NCBI RefSeq assembly: GCF_900101785.1
Contig: NZ_LT629688.1
Coordinates: 3,472,001-3,536,000, forward strand
Origin: Auraticoccus monumenti
Lineage (GTDB): Bacteria > Actinomycetota > Actinomycetes > Propionibacteriales > Propionibacteriaceae
Direction of reading: 5' to 3'
DNA: 64,000 bases
Position numbers and translations under genes: made by a program. The notes under the pieces were generated by a model. The model had not been told where the DNA came from, made no database searches, and saw nothing but the letters and a program-made list of their open reading frames with translations. Positions 46,531 through 55,199 of the stretch are shown in pieces; position 1 is the stretch's first letter, and the number at the start of each line of letters is the position of its first letter.

Positions 46531-47469
46531 TCAGCCGAGGCGGAGCAGCAGGGCCAGCAGCAGCACGGTGGCGAACGAGAGCACGGTGCTGAGGAACACC
46601 ACGTCGCGGGCCAGCAGGACCCCGACCCGGTAGCGGGTGGCGATGATGAAGACGTTCTGGGCGCTGGGCAGCCCCGCCATCAGCACCACGGCGGCCACCG
46701 TGGCCGGCTCGAGCCGCCAGACGAGCGCCGCCAGCACCCAGGCGACCGCGGGCATCACCACCAGCTTCAGCGCCACCAGGGTGGCGAGCTGGGCCGGTGG
46801 CTCACCCCGGCCCGGGAGCGGGCCCAGCCGGAGCGAGACGCCGAAGGCCAGCAGCATGGCCGGCACCGACATGGCCCCCAGCATGTCCAGCGGCGCGGCC
46901 ACCGGGGCGGGGATCGACCACTCCAGCAGCGAGAGGGCGACCCCGGCGAGGGTGGCCACGGTCATCGGGTTGCGGAACGGGCGGCTCAGCACCGAGCCCA
47001 CCGAGACCCGGCCCCCGCGTTCACGGGCCGCGCAGACGTCGAGCACCACCAGGCCGAGCGGTTGGAGCAGGACCATCTGCAGCAGCAGCACGGGCAGGGC
47101 CGCCGACGCGTCGCCGAGCACGAAGGCCGCCACCGGGATGCCCAGGTTGTTCGCGTTGACGTAGCCCGCCGACCACGCCCCGACCACCGTCTCGGCGGCG
47201 CCGCGCCGCCAGCGGAGCCGGGCCAGCCCGACCCAGACCAGGGCCACCAGCAGGGACGCGCAGGCGGCCACGGCCAGGCTCGGCGAGACGATCCGAGTGA
47301 TGTCGGTGCGTGACATCAGGGTGAGGATCAGCGCCGGGGTGGCCACCGTGAAGGTGATCCGCGCCAGCACCTGCTGCCCGTTCCCGTCCAGCACCCGCAG
47401 GTGGGCCAGGGCGACGCCGACCAGCACCACCGCCGCGATGGTCCCGAGACCGGACAGCACCGAGATCAT
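46531..47469 (-). CDS. AEC family transporter
   Basis: Membrane carrier of the auxin-efflux-carrier family, with 312 residues and about ten transmembrane helices in two five-helix repeats. The segments YVNANNLGIPVAAFVLGD (about 103-120) and VLMAGLPSAQNVFIIATRY (about 262-280) carry the helix-breaking Asn/Pro positions of the family. AEC members move small organic acids or amino acids; the substrate is not predictable. It lies 50 bases upstream of the HMG-CoA lyase gene on the same strand, so co-transcription is possible. Confidence 0.9.
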   Translation of the reverse strand: MISVLSGLGTIAAVVLVGVALAHLRVLDGNGQQVLARITFTVATPALILTLMSRTDITRIVSPSLAVAACASLLVALVWVGLARLRWRRGAAETVVGAWSAGYVNANNLGIPVAAFVLGDASAALPVLLLQMVLLQPLGLVVLDVCAARERGGRVSVGSVLSRPFRNPMTVATLAGVALSLLEWSIPAPVAAPLDMLGAMSVPAMLLAFGVSLRLGPLPGRGEPPAQLATLVALKLVVMPAVAWVLAALVWRLEPATVAAVVLMAGLPSAQNVFIIATRYRVGVLLARDVVFLSTVLSFATVLLLALLLRLG

Positions 47470-47621
47470 CGAAGGCCCACCAGGGTGGGCCGGCAGCAGA
47501 CCGTGACCCGCAGGGTCCGGCGCGCCGGCCGGGGCCCTGCCGTGCTGCTCACCCGACCATGCTGCCGGGGTGGCTCACCGCGGCAGCGCGCGTCTCAGCG
47601 TCGGCGGGGGCCCGTCACGGC

Positions 47622-49496
47622 TCACCACCCACCGCCGCCCCCACCGCCCACGCCGCCGCCGACCCCGGCGCTGAAGCCGCTGCCACCGCCGCTGCCGGCG
47701 GTGGAGGTCGTGACGGCGCTGCTCACCGCGGAGGAGAAGGAGGAGATCTGGTCACCGAAGGCCGCTCCGGTGAAGACGAAGGGGTGGGCGCCGGCGTACC
47801 AGGTGGGCGTGTCCAGGGCGTGCCCGCGGGCGGCCAGCTCGGCGAAGACCCCGGTCCAGTGCTCGGCCACCCCGAAGGCGATGGCGTAGGGCAGGTAGCG
47901 GGAGAAGACCTGCTCGGCCTCCTCCAGCTTGATCTGGTCCGCCTCGGCGGTGCTGAGGTACAGCTTGAAGCCCAGCGACTGCTCCAGCAGCGCCGAGCCG
48001 GCGGCCGTGCGGGCGGGTGCCCGGCCGGTCAGGGCGAGGCCGACGACGCCGGCGACGACCAGCCCCAGCCCGATGATCCCGGCGCCGACGGTGAGGGCGA
48101 GCACGATCGTGAGGACCACCCCGGCCACCAGCACGAGGGCCGCACCCCCGGCCCAGCGGTGGCGCACGGCGCGCGGGTCGGCCCGGAACCAGCCACGCTC
48201 GGTGACCCGGCGGTAGAGGGCGGTCTGGGTGGAGGCGAGCGCGGGGGCGAAGACGAGGCCGTCGAGGTCGACCTCGTCCCCGGTGGAGAAGACGCCGTCG
48301 AGCAGCACCTGCTCGTAGTCGGCGAGCTCGTCGTCCCCGCCGGTCAGCCGCTCCAGCCGCCAAGTGGGTGCGTCGTCGGTGTCCCCGGGTCCGCGGGTGT
48401 CCACGATGCGGAGGTGGCCGCGGACCGCCAGGTCGACCAGCGCCGCCGTCACGTCGGCGGTGTGGGCCACCTCGTCCTGCACGGTGCCGACCTCGGCGGG
48501 GCCGGCGCCGTCGGGCGGGGTGAAGCGGACCGCGACGGGTCCGCGCGCCCCTCCGGTGGCGGTGGTGGCCTCGGCGCCGGCCAGCGGCGACAGGCCCGGG
48601 GTCAGGCCGACGTAGCGCTCGTCACGACCGCGCCGCGCCAGCAGCGCGGCCAGCAGGGCGCCGAGCGCGGCCACCAGCAGCCCGCCGCCGACGGTGAGCG
48701 GGTTGGCGGCGAAGGTGTTGCCGAGGTGGCGGCGCTCGGTCAGCAGGACCGGTGCGGTCACCGAACCCGCCGGCCAGCCGGTGACCACGGTGAGCCCCTC
48801 GTCGGTGCTGATCCCGTCGTCGGTGAAGGTGGCGGTGGTGCCCTCCTCGGCGGCGGACGTGCAGGGGGTCCTCGTCCCCGGCTCACCGGCGAAGCACCCC
48901 ACCTGCTCGACCTCGGCCGGCCCGCGGACGGTGACCGTGATGTCCTCGACCGGCACCTGCCACTGGTTGAGGACGTTCCAGGAGAGCTCGTCCAGCCCGG
49001 AGCCGGTGGCCTCGGGGTTGACCAGTCCCTGCTGCACCCAGGTGACCACGTAGGTCTGCAGGCCCTCCACCTCGACGTCCGCGTCGCCGACGCGGATGTC
49101 CATCGCACCCGACTCGACCTCGGTGCTGACCTGGGCCGGGGCGCCACTGGGACTGGTGGCCGAGACGTCGGTGATCGGCATGCTGCGCCAGTGGTCGGGA
49201 TCGCCCTCGATGCGCTGCCGGACCGCCTGCACCAGCACCGGGCCGTGGGCCGGCTCGTCGCCGAAGTCGAAGTCCAGCTCGGTGGTCACCCGGGTGGTGC
49301 CGTCGCTCGCGGTCTCGGCGGTGACGTCGTAGCGGGTGATCCGCCAGTCCTCCCCCTGGTCCTCGGCCCGGGCCGGGCCGGGTGCGGACACCAGCAGCAG
49401 CACCCCGGCCAGGGCGACCAGCAGCGCCCGCAGCAGCAGGGGCCGGTCGGCCTGGGTGGGGCTGGTGCCGGAGGGAAGGAGGAGGGGCTGGGCCAT
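47622..49496 (-). CDS. DUF2207 membrane protein
   Basis: The 624 residues begin with a signal-like hydrophobic stretch ending ARAEDQ (about 20-45), then an extracellular DUF2207 domain (ITRYDVTAETASDGTTRV, about 52-69), a transmembrane helix (about 268-290), a cytoplasmic domain, two close helices (about 440-490) and a C-terminal Gly-rich tail of the GGGVGGGGGGGW type seen in this family. Function is unknown. The ATG at 49496 is chosen; a TTG four codons upstream is possible. It is divergent from the beta-lactamase-like gene. Confidence 0.87.
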   Translation of the reverse strand: MAQPLLLPSGTSPTQADRPLLLRALLVALAGVLLLVSAPGPARAEDQGEDWRITRYDVTAETASDGTTRVTTELDFDFGDEPAHGPVLVQAVRQRIEGDPDHWRSMPITDVSATSPSGAPAQVSTEVESGAMDIRVGDADVEVEGLQTYVVTWVQQGLVNPEATGSGLDELSWNVLNQWQVPVEDITVTVRGPAEVEQVGCFAGEPGTRTPCTSAAEEGTTATFTDDGISTDEGLTVVTGWPAGSVTAPVLLTERRHLGNTFAANPLTVGGGLLVAALGALLAALLARRGRDERYVGLTPGLSPLAGAEATTATGGARGPVAVRFTPPDGAGPAEVGTVQDEVAHTADVTAALVDLAVRGHLRIVDTRGPGDTDDAPTWRLERLTGGDDELADYEQVLLDGVFSTGDEVDLDGLVFAPALASTQTALYRRVTERGWFRADPRAVRHRWAGGAALVLVAGVVLTIVLALTVGAGIIGLGLVVAGVVGLALTGRAPARTAAGSALLEQSLGFKLYLSTAEADQIKLEEAEQVFSRYLPYAIAFGVAEHWTGVFAELAARGHALDTPTWYAGAHPFVFTGAAFGDQISSFSSAVSSAVTTSTAGSGGGSGFSAGVGGGVGGGGGGGW

Positions 49497-49689
49497 GACC
49501 TCATTCAACCGCCCCGGAGGCGCACCCGACGATGACAGTCGTCACCGAAGCCCGCCGCCGGCACCTGGACCCGGCCGACGAGCCGCACCCGGCAGCCCTC
49601 GGCGCAGGTCGGACCACCGCGCGAGGTCGCCGGCGGCGGGTGCTGCGGACGACACCGCACGACGCCCCCGGGCAGGGGCCGATCGGCCG

Positions 49690-49695
49690 TAGGGT
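49690..49695 (+). promoter_or_regulatory. -10 box for the beta-lactamase-fold gene, leaderless
   Basis: TAGGGT is followed by six bases and the ATG at 49702. No ribosome-binding site is present. Confidence 0.55.
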
Positions 49696-49701
49696 CTCGG
49701 C

Positions 49702-51069
49702 ATGGCACACCAGTCCGCCGTCCTCGCCGCTGAGGTCGCCCAGGCGGCGCGTGAGCTGGGCGTCCCCGGGGTCGCGGTGGGGATCGAGCACGGCGGGCAG
49801 CGTGAGGTCCTCACGCACGGCACCACGAGCGTCGACGGGGGGCGACCGGTCGACGAGGCGACGCTGTTCCAGATCGGCTCGACCGCCAAGACCTTCACCG
49901 CCACGGCGATGATGGTGCTGGTCGAGCAGGGACGGGTCGACCTCGACGACCCGGTCCGCCGCCACCTCCCGGACCTGCGGCTGCACGACGCGACGACCGC
50001 CGGGACGCTGACCGTCGGTCACCTCCTCAACCACACCGCCGGCTGGGACGGCGGCGACGCCTGGACCGACACCGGTGAGGGCGACGACGCGCTGCGGCGC
50101 GCCGTCGAGCTGCTCGTCGGGCTACCGCAGCGGTTCGCCGCAGGGAGCGGGGCGTCGTACAACAACGCGGCGTTCGTGCTGGCTGGGCGGGTGGTGGAGC
50201 AGGTCACGGGCGAGACGTACGAGCGCGCGCTGGCCCGGCTGGTGCTGGACCCGCTCGGGCTGCGCCAGACGAAGACGTCGCTGAACGAGATCATGACCGG
50301 CTCGTTCGCGGTCGGTCACCAGCCGCAGGACCCACCCGGCTCGACACCGGTGGTGTGCCGGCCGTGGAGCTCACCGCGCGCTTACCTGCCCGCCGGGGCC
50401 CGGCTCGCCTCGAGCATCACCGACCAGCTGACCTGGGCCCGGTTCCAGCTCGGCGACGGCCGAGCGGCCGACGGCACCCGACTGCTGTCGCAGCGCCGGC
50501 TCCGGGCGATGCACGCCCCGTCGACACCGCACGAGCTGCTGCCGGGGGTCGGCGTCGGCGTCGGGTGGCTGCTGCGCGACATCGGCGGCGTGCGGCTGGT
50601 CGAGCACCACGGCGACGTCTCGGGCCAGCACTCCACCATCACCGTGGTACCGGATCGCGACTGGGCGGTCGTCGTCCTAACCAACGCCGCACCCGCTGGC
50701 CGCGAGCTGGCCGACCAGGTGGTGCGCCGGATGCTCCGGACGCGGCTCGGGCTGGTCGAACCACCGCCCGAGACGCTGCAGCTCGGCGCCGACGAGCTGG
50801 CGGCGTACGTCGGGACCTACCGGACCGACGGCATCGAGCTGCGGGTCGTCGTCACCGACGGGGGCCTGGTCATCCACGGCACGGTCACCGACGGCGACGC
50901 ACCGGCCGAGTCACTGGCCTTCCCGGTCGGCATGCTCACCGGAGAGCGGTTCGTGGTGACCGGCGGTCCGTTCGCCGGCGTCCAGGGGGAGTTCGTCCGC
51001 CGGGCCGGCGACGTCGTGGCGGCCCGCCACATCGGGCGGCTGGTGCCGCGCAGCGATGGTCCCGGCTGA
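49702..51069 (+). CDS. Serine hydrolase of the class C beta-lactamase/DD-peptidase fold
   Basis: The 455 residues have the active-site triad STAK (about residues 60-63), YNN (about 152-154) and HHGD in place of KTG (about 304). The HxG third motif is typical of esterase/peptidase members rather than true beta-lactamases. A C-terminal beta-barrel domain (about 355-455, ELAAYVGTYRTDGIELRV) resembles the DUF3471-type extension. No signal peptide is seen, so it may act in the cytoplasm. The gene is alone and leaderless; its codon use looks slightly less extreme than its neighbours (TCG, GCG richer), a hint of transfer. Confidence 0.88.
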   Translation: MAHQSAVLAAEVAQAARELGVPGVAVGIEHGGQREVLTHGTTSVDGGRPVDEATLFQIGSTAKTFTATAMMVLVEQGRVDLDDPVRRHLPDLRLHDATTAGTLTVGHLLNHTAGWDGGDAWTDTGEGDDALRRAVELLVGLPQRFAAGSGASYNNAAFVLAGRVVEQVTGETYERALARLVLDPLGLRQTKTSLNEIMTGSFAVGHQPQDPPGSTPVVCRPWSSPRAYLPAGARLASSITDQLTWARFQLGDGRAADGTRLLSQRRLRAMHAPSTPHELLPGVGVGVGWLLRDIGGVRLVEHHGDVSGQHSTITVVPDRDWAVVVLTNAAPAGRELADQVVRRMLRTRLGLVEPPPETLQLGADELAAYVGTYRTDGIELRVVVTDGGLVIHGTVTDGDAPAESLAFPVGMLTGERFVVTGGPFAGVQGEFVRRAGDVVAARHIGRLVPRSDGPG

Positions 51070-51233
51070 TCCTGCCGGCGGCCGACCCGGTCCCCGCGCG
51101 GCTCGCGCGGCCTGGACGACTGGCGCCACCGGACGACGTGGCACCTCGCTCACGTCGCCCACCCGGAGGCGCCAGGGACCGGCTCGGAGGGCACGCAGCG
51201 TCAGCGTCGTCGACCGGATGCGCGGCGGTGGGG

Positions 51234-51659
51234 CTAGCTCGGTGGACCGAGCACGCGGTCCCCGACCTCGCCCGGCGCCCAGGCCACCTCCCAGGCGAAC
51301 CCAGCCGGGTCGACGAAGTAGCCGGAGTACCCGCCCCACTCCCGGTGCTGGCCGTCGGTGACCGAGCGGGCGCCCACGGCACGGGCCTGCTCGAGGACCG
51401 CGTCGACCTCCTGGGGGCTGCGGACGTTGTGCGCCAGCGTGATCGGGATGTTGCCCTCCCCCTGCACGGTGGGACCCACCTCGGCACGGAAGTGGTCGGC
51501 GTCCCAGAGCGAGAGCAGCACCCGGTCGGCCACCTCGAGCATCAGGACCTCGCCCTCGGCCTCGACGAACGGCGACCAGCCCATGCCGTCCAGCCAGAAC
51601 CGGCGGACCGCCGCCAGGTCCTCCACGGCGAGGGTGATCAGGCTGACCCGCTGCTCCAT
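51234..51659 (-). CDS. VOC (glyoxalase-fold) protein
   Basis: The 141 residues form one vicinal-oxygen-chelate unit with two beta-alpha-beta-beta-beta modules: VSLITLAVEDLAAVRRFWLD at the start and YSGYFVDPAGFAWEVAWAP near the end, where the last Glu is a likely metal ligand. The ATG at 51659 follows AGGAGA at five bases. Members range from dioxygenases to drug-binding proteins and no substrate can be named. It lies 54 bases upstream of the VOC-independent gap and downstream of nrdR on the same strand. Confidence 0.88.
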   Translation of the reverse strand: MEQRVSLITLAVEDLAAVRRFWLDGMGWSPFVEAEGEVLMLEVADRVLLSLWDADHFRAEVGPTVQGEGNIPITLAHNVRSPQEVDAVLEQARAVGARSVTDGQHREWGGYSGYFVDPAGFAWEVAWAPGEVGDRVLGPPS

Positions 51660-51713
51660 GCTGTCTCCTGCTCGTGGTCGGGGGTCCACCCGGCCCGGCC
51701 GGGTCCTGTGGTG

Positions 51714-52193
51714 TCAGGCGGTCGGCTGGTCCTCAGCCGGCGACCCCACCGGGGCGGCCCGCAGCTGCTCGATGGCGGCCTCGAAGTCCTCGACCGACTC
51801 GTACTGCTGGTAGACGCTGGCGAAGCGGAGGTAGGCCACCTGGTCCAGGCGGCGCAGCGGCCCGAGGATGGCCAGACCGACGTCGTCGGCCGGCACCTCG
51901 GGGCTGCCGGAGGCCCGCAGGGTCTCCTCCACCTCCTGGCCGAGCTGGGCCAGCGCGTCCTCGGTGACGGGGCGACCCTTGCAGGCCTTGCGCACCCCGC
52001 TGACCACCTTCTCGCGGGCGAAGGGCTCCACCACGCCGGAGCGCTTCACGACCACCATCTGCATCTGCTCGATCGTGGTGAAGCGTCGCTCGCACTCCGG
52101 GCACTGCCGGCGGCGGCGGACGCTGGAGCCGTCCTCGTTGACCCGGGAGTCGAGCACCCGTGAATCAGTGTGACGGCAGTAGGGGCAGTGCAC
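51714..52193 (-). CDS. nrdR: Transcriptional repressor NrdR
   Basis: Represses ribonucleotide reductase genes in response to ATP/dATP. The 159 residues contain the N-terminal zinc-ribbon HCPYC...CPEC (Cys at about 3, 6, 31 and 34) and an ATP-cone (about 49-139; [21 protein letters not shown]). The GTG at 52193 places the zinc ribbon at the extreme N-terminus as in all NrdR proteins; the upstream open frame is unrelated. No ribonucleotide reductase gene is next to it in this window, unlike in some actinobacteria. Confidence 0.95.
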   Translation of the reverse strand: MHCPYCRHTDSRVLDSRVNEDGSSVRRRRQCPECERRFTTIEQMQMVVVKRSGVVEPFAREKVVSGVRKACKGRPVTEDALAQLGQEVEETLRASGSPEVPADDVGLAILGPLRRLDQVAYLRFASVYQQYESVEDFEAAIEQLRAAPVGSPAEDQPTA

Positions 52194-52376
52194 GACCGAC
52201 CTTCCGGTTGACGGCGGGACGCACGTCCCCGGAGCCACGCTCACGACGCACCCCCCGTCGACGCCGGGGTCGGCCGCACTGCACGCGGCCCCAGCGACGC
52301 CGCGGCTGGGACACCCCGCGATGCTAGGGCCGCGGACCGGGCCGGACAAACGGACCGCCGCCCGCGACCGCCGGGC

Positions 52377-52808
52377 TCACTGGAGGTTGCGGGCCAGCGT
52401 CCAGACCACGGCACCGCCGAGCCACAGCGTCGTCCAGACCGCGTCGGGCACGGAGCGGAGCGCGGCCCGCCACCGGCGCGGGACCCCGGGCCCGCGGACA
52501 CCGCGCCACTGGGCGAACCAGACGAGGGAGAGCACGGCCAGTACCCCGAGCCCGACCAGGGCCACCGGGTTGAGGTACCAGGCGGCGGCGACGTCACCCC
52601 GGAGCAGGGCCGCGCCCATCCGGGTGCCGCCGCACAGGGGGCACTCCCACCCGGTGAGCTGGAGGAAGGGGCAGGCGATGCCCAGCCCGGTGAACTGGTA
52701 GAGGGCGCTGAGCGCCAGTCCCGAGGCGGCGACCACACCGACCCCAGCCAGCCGCGTCCCGGCGCGGCGGGAGACCACGCGCTCGGCGCTCGCTCCATGG
52801 GTGGTCAC
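52377..52808 (-). CDS. DUF2752 membrane protein
   Basis: Small membrane protein of 143 residues with three to four helices. The family motif CPFLQLTGWECPLCGGTRM (about residues 45-63) has paired cysteines at the membrane surface, followed by AAWYLNP. Function is unknown. It starts 21 bases after the stop of the SOS-linked membrane protein gene and is probably transcribed with it. The start is read as the GTG at 52808 after TGAGGGG. Confidence 0.85.
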   Translation of the reverse strand: MTTHGASAERVVSRRAGTRLAGVGVVAASGLALSALYQFTGLGIACPFLQLTGWECPLCGGTRMGAALLRGDVAAAWYLNPVALVGLGVLAVLSLVWFAQWRGVRGPGVPRRWRAALRSVPDAVWTTLWLGGAVVWTLARNLQ

Positions 52809-52829
52809 CCCCTCAGTATGGCGCCGGCC

Positions 52830-53138
52830 TCAGGCGGTGACCGCGACGAAGCGGGAGACCATCACCAGCAGGGCCAGGACCATCAGCACGCCCGTGGTGA
52901 CGGTGAGGGCCGCGGCCCCGCGGGCGGTGAGCTGCCAGCCGGCGGCCAGGGACACGGGAGGCGTCAGGACCATCGGCACCTCGACGTGGCAGGCGCGGGA
53001 CACCGGGGCGGCTGCGGCCAGGCGCGGCGCGCGGACCCCTCCAGGACGCCCCTGGACCGAGCGGCCCGGGCGGACCTGCGGGCGGGTGCGGGTGGGACGC
53101 GTGGCGCCCTGCGACCGCGGCGCGGTGGTGGTGCTCAT
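52830..53138 (-). CDS. SOS-controlled small membrane protein, ChiZ/DivS-like position
   Basis: The 102 residues have an Arg/Pro/Thr-rich, probably disordered N-terminal part (about 1-70) and one C-terminal transmembrane helix (LTVTTGVLMVLALLVMVSRF, about 79-98), after which the protein ends. It is divergent from lexA and has a perfect LexA box at its promoter, the same arrangement as Rv2719c (ChiZ) in mycobacteria and divS in corynebacteria, which block division during DNA damage. Those proteins usually continue into a LysM or extracellular domain, which is absent here. GGAGGAGG precedes the ATG at 53138. The division-inhibitor role is inferred. Confidence 0.72.
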   Translation of the reverse strand: MSTTTAPRSQGATRPTRTRPQVRPGRSVQGRPGGVRAPRLAAAAPVSRACHVEVPMVLTPPVSLAAGWQLTARGAAALTVTTGVLMVLALLVMVSRFVAVTA

Positions 53139-53155
53139 GGTGCCTCCTCCGGTGA

Positions 53156-53171
53156 TCGAACCTGTGTTCGA
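53156..53171. promoter_or_regulatory. LexA box (SOS operator) for the membrane protein gene
   Basis: TCGAACCTGTGTTCGA is a perfect match to the actinobacterial TCGAAC-N4-GTTCGA operator. It covers the predicted transcription start of the minus-strand gene. Confidence 0.9.
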
Positions 53172-53178
53172 TAGGACA

Positions 53179-53207
53179 TGTCTACCGCATTCGAACGTGT
53201 GTGCCAA
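53179..53207 (-). promoter_or_regulatory. Promoter of the SOS membrane protein gene
   Basis: TTGGCA and TAGACA are separated by 17 bases on the minus strand. The perfect LexA box lies just downstream of the -10. A degenerate half box (TCGAAC at 53191-53196) lies in the spacer. Confidence 0.6.
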
Positions 53208-53340
53208 GAGACCCGCCGGGGCCGACACCCCGTGAACCGCTGCTTCCGCGTCCGACTTCATGACCAGGAGTCCACCAGCGGGGTCTGACAGTTTCGGCTG
53301 ACCGCTCTCCGCGACCCGAGCAGCAAGGGGTCGGACACCG

Positions 53341-53370
53341 CGTCGACACGGCGCGACACGCCGCGACACG
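53341..53370. repeat. Three 10-base tandem repeats upstream of lexA
   Basis: CGTCGACACG, GCGCGACACG and CCGCGACACG stand head to tail, sharing CGACACG, and end three bases before the lexA operator. The 10-base period equals one helical turn. Confidence 0.6.
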
Positions 53371-53373
53371 AGG

Positions 53374-53389
53374 TCGAACAGGTGTTTGA
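53374..53389. promoter_or_regulatory. LexA box for lexA autoregulation
   Basis: TCGAACAGGTGTTTGA differs from the consensus by one base in the right half. It covers roughly -47 to -32 relative to the predicted start of the lexA transcript, overlapping the -35 region. Confidence 0.85.
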
Positions 53390-53408
53390 TTCACCTCCCG
53401 CCAGGCCC

Positions 53409-53414
53409 TACGGT
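53409..53414 (+). promoter_or_regulatory. -10 box for lexA, leaderless
   Basis: TACGGT is followed by six bases and the ATG at 53421. The LexA box lies 19 bases upstream of this element. Confidence 0.6.
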
Positions 53415-53420
53415 CGTGCC

Positions 53421-54275
53421 ATGGCCCACGGCTCAGACGACACCACCCCGCCCCGCACCCCGCGACGTCGCGGTCGACCCAGCGCCAGCATGGTGCGCGC
53501 CCAGCTGGCCGAGGCCGGCGGCTCGGTCACCTCCCTGCCGGACGGTCCCGAGGACGGGCACGGGCTCACCCCCCGCCAGCACCGCATCCTCCAGGTGATC
53601 AAGGAGGCGGTGGACTCCCGCGGCTACCCGCCGAGCATCCGCGAGGTCTGCGACGCCGTCGGCCTGGCCAGCTCCTCCAGCGGGGCCCACCAGCTGAAGG
53701 TGCTGGAGGCCAAGGGGTACCTGCGGCGCGACCCCAACCGTCCCCGCGCGCTCGAGGTGCTGCTGCCCCAGGGCGCCACACCGGCACCGGCACCGGCACC
53801 GGTGCCCGCACCGGCACCGGTCGCCGCCGCGGTGGCCCCGGCCGCGCCGACGTCGCCCGCGGAGGACGTCGACCAGACCGGTTACGGCGACGCGTTCCCG
53901 ACCGCCGTGGCCGTGCCGGTGGTGGGCCGCATCGCCGCCGGCGGGCCGATCCTGGCCGAGCAGGTGGTGGAGGACGTGTTCCCGCTCCCCCGCCAGCTGG
54001 TCGGCGACGGCACCCTGTTCATGCTCGAGGTCCGGGGCGACTCGATGATCGACGCCGCGATCTGCGACGGCGACTGGGTGGTCGTGCGGCAGCAGCCCGA
54101 CGCCCAGAACGGTGACATCGTGGCCGCGCTGATCGGTGAGGAGGCCACGGTCAAGACCTTCAAGCGGACCCCCGGTCAGGTGTGGCTGCTGCCCCACAAC
54201 CCCGCCTACGAACCCATCGACGGCAACGAGGCGTCCATCCTCGGCAAGGTGGTCACCGTCCTGCGTCGGGTCTGA
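53421..54275 (+). CDS. lexA: SOS repressor LexA
   Basis: Represses DNA-damage genes and cleaves itself when bound to RecA filaments. The 284 residues contain an N-terminal winged helix-turn-helix (about 45-110; [21 protein letters not shown]), an unusually long Ala/Pro linker (about 113-140) and the S24 peptidase domain with the cleavage site RIAAGGP (Ala-Gly, about 172-178), catalytic Ser208 (GDSMIDA) and Lys245 (EATVKTF). The N-terminal basic extension of about 40 residues is also longer than in E. coli. It is autoregulated through the box at 53374 and divergent from the SOS membrane protein gene. Confidence 0.97.
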   Translation: MAHGSDDTTPPRTPRRRGRPSASMVRAQLAEAGGSVTSLPDGPEDGHGLTPRQHRILQVIKEAVDSRGYPPSIREVCDAVGLASSSSGAHQLKVLEAKGYLRRDPNRPRALEVLLPQGATPAPAPAPVPAPAPVAAAVAPAAPTSPAEDVDQTGYGDAFPTAVAVPVVGRIAAGGPILAEQVVEDVFPLPRQLVGDGTLFMLEVRGDSMIDAAICDGDWVVVRQQPDAQNGDIVAALIGEEATVKTFKRTPGQVWLLPHNPAYEPIDGNEASILGKVVTVLRRV

Positions 54276-54284
54276 CCGACGACC

Positions 54285-54324
54285 GAGGGCCCGGCTTCGC
54301 GCACACGCGCGGTGCCGGGCCCTC
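54285..54324 (+). terminator. Terminator of lexA
   Basis: A perfect 11-bp stem (GAGGGCCCGGC / GCCGGGCCCTC) with an inner CGCG/CGCG extension starts ten bases after the stop codon. Confidence 0.7.
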
Positions 54325-54418
54325 GTCGTCCCCTGGGCCGCCCAAAGTCCGGCAGGCGCCCGGTCCGGCGAACCGACCACGCACCCGGATCGGGACGACG
54401 TGCGACCCCGCTGCGGGC

Positions 54419-54424
54419 TAGCGT
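54419..54424 (+). promoter_or_regulatory. -10 box for the gene at 54432, leaderless
   Basis: TAGCGT is followed by seven bases and the ATG. No ribosome-binding site is present. Confidence 0.55.
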
Positions 54425-54431
54425 GCCGTGG

Positions 54432-55184
54432 ATGGGCAGCCAGCACACCGGGAGCGACGACGTCCCGCCGGGCGTCCGCCGCTTCCGGCGGGTCCTCCGG
54501 GTGCTCGGCGTGCTGCTGGCGGTGCTGGTCGGCGTCCCGCTGAGCCTCTACGTCGGGCACGGGGTCGTGGGCAGCGTCCAGACCTCGGCGCTGCGTGCGG
54601 AGGTGGGTGCGGAGGTCCGGGCCGAGCGGGCGGTGGCCCAGCCCGAGGTGCTGGCTCTGCGGGACCGTCAGCGCGCCGCCCTCCCCGCCGCACCGGCGCA
54701 CTCCTGGGCCGCGCTGGAGTGCGACTTCGCGTCCCGTGACGCTGGGTGGATCGTGCAGGCCTACCAGCAGACCTGTGAGCTGCGCACCATGGACTTCCTC
54801 CCCGTCGCCGACCGCTCCGAGGCCGAGCAGGTGTCCGCCGGTCTTCCCAGCGGGCTCTTCGGGGACGAGCAGGAGCACTCCGGCGGGCCGCACTGCCAGC
54901 CCCTGCGGGCCACCGGAGGCGGCAGGGAGCCCAGCACCGAGCTGCTCTGGACGCCGGCCGCCACGCTGCCCGACGGCCCCGACCGGTGCTACCGGGTGAT
55001 GACGTCGAGACCGGGGCAGACGGCTGACGTCCTCGAGCCCTTCGACGCCGCCACTCTGGACCCGACCACGGACTGGCTGGTGGTGGTCAGCACCAGGACC
55101 GTGATGGACCGTCGCGAGCTGGGCTGCAGCCCGTGGTCGGTGCTCTTCTGCTCCGAGCCCTTCGACGAGCCCGTCCTCGGCTGA
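54432..55184 (+). CDS. Hypothetical membrane-anchored protein
   Basis: The 250 residues have a cytoplasmic basic start, one transmembrane helix (VLGVLLAVLVGVPLSLYVGH, about 24-43) and an extracytoplasmic domain with about six cysteines (for example LECDF, QTCEL, HCQPL, CYRVM, GCSPW, FCSEP), which suggests disulfides. I do not recognise the family. The ATG at 54432 is set by the TAGCGT box seven bases upstream; the open frame extends further but overlaps the lexA terminator. It is convergent with dinG, 15 bases away. Confidence 0.75.
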   Translation: MGSQHTGSDDVPPGVRRFRRVLRVLGVLLAVLVGVPLSLYVGHGVVGSVQTSALRAEVGAEVRAERAVAQPEVLALRDRQRAALPAAPAHSWAALECDFASRDAGWIVQAYQQTCELRTMDFLPVADRSEAEQVSAGLPSGLFGDEQEHSGGPHCQPLRATGGGREPSTELLWTPAATLPDGPDRCYRVMTSRPGQTADVLEPFDAATLDPTTDWLVVVSTRTVMDRRELGCSPWSVLFCSEPFDEPVLG

Positions 55185-55199
55185 GCCGGGCCGGCACCG

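Noticed and set aside
49702-51069. Beta-lactamase resistance gene
   Set aside because: The third motif is HHG rather than KTG and there is no export signal, so an esterase or peptidase role is more likely.
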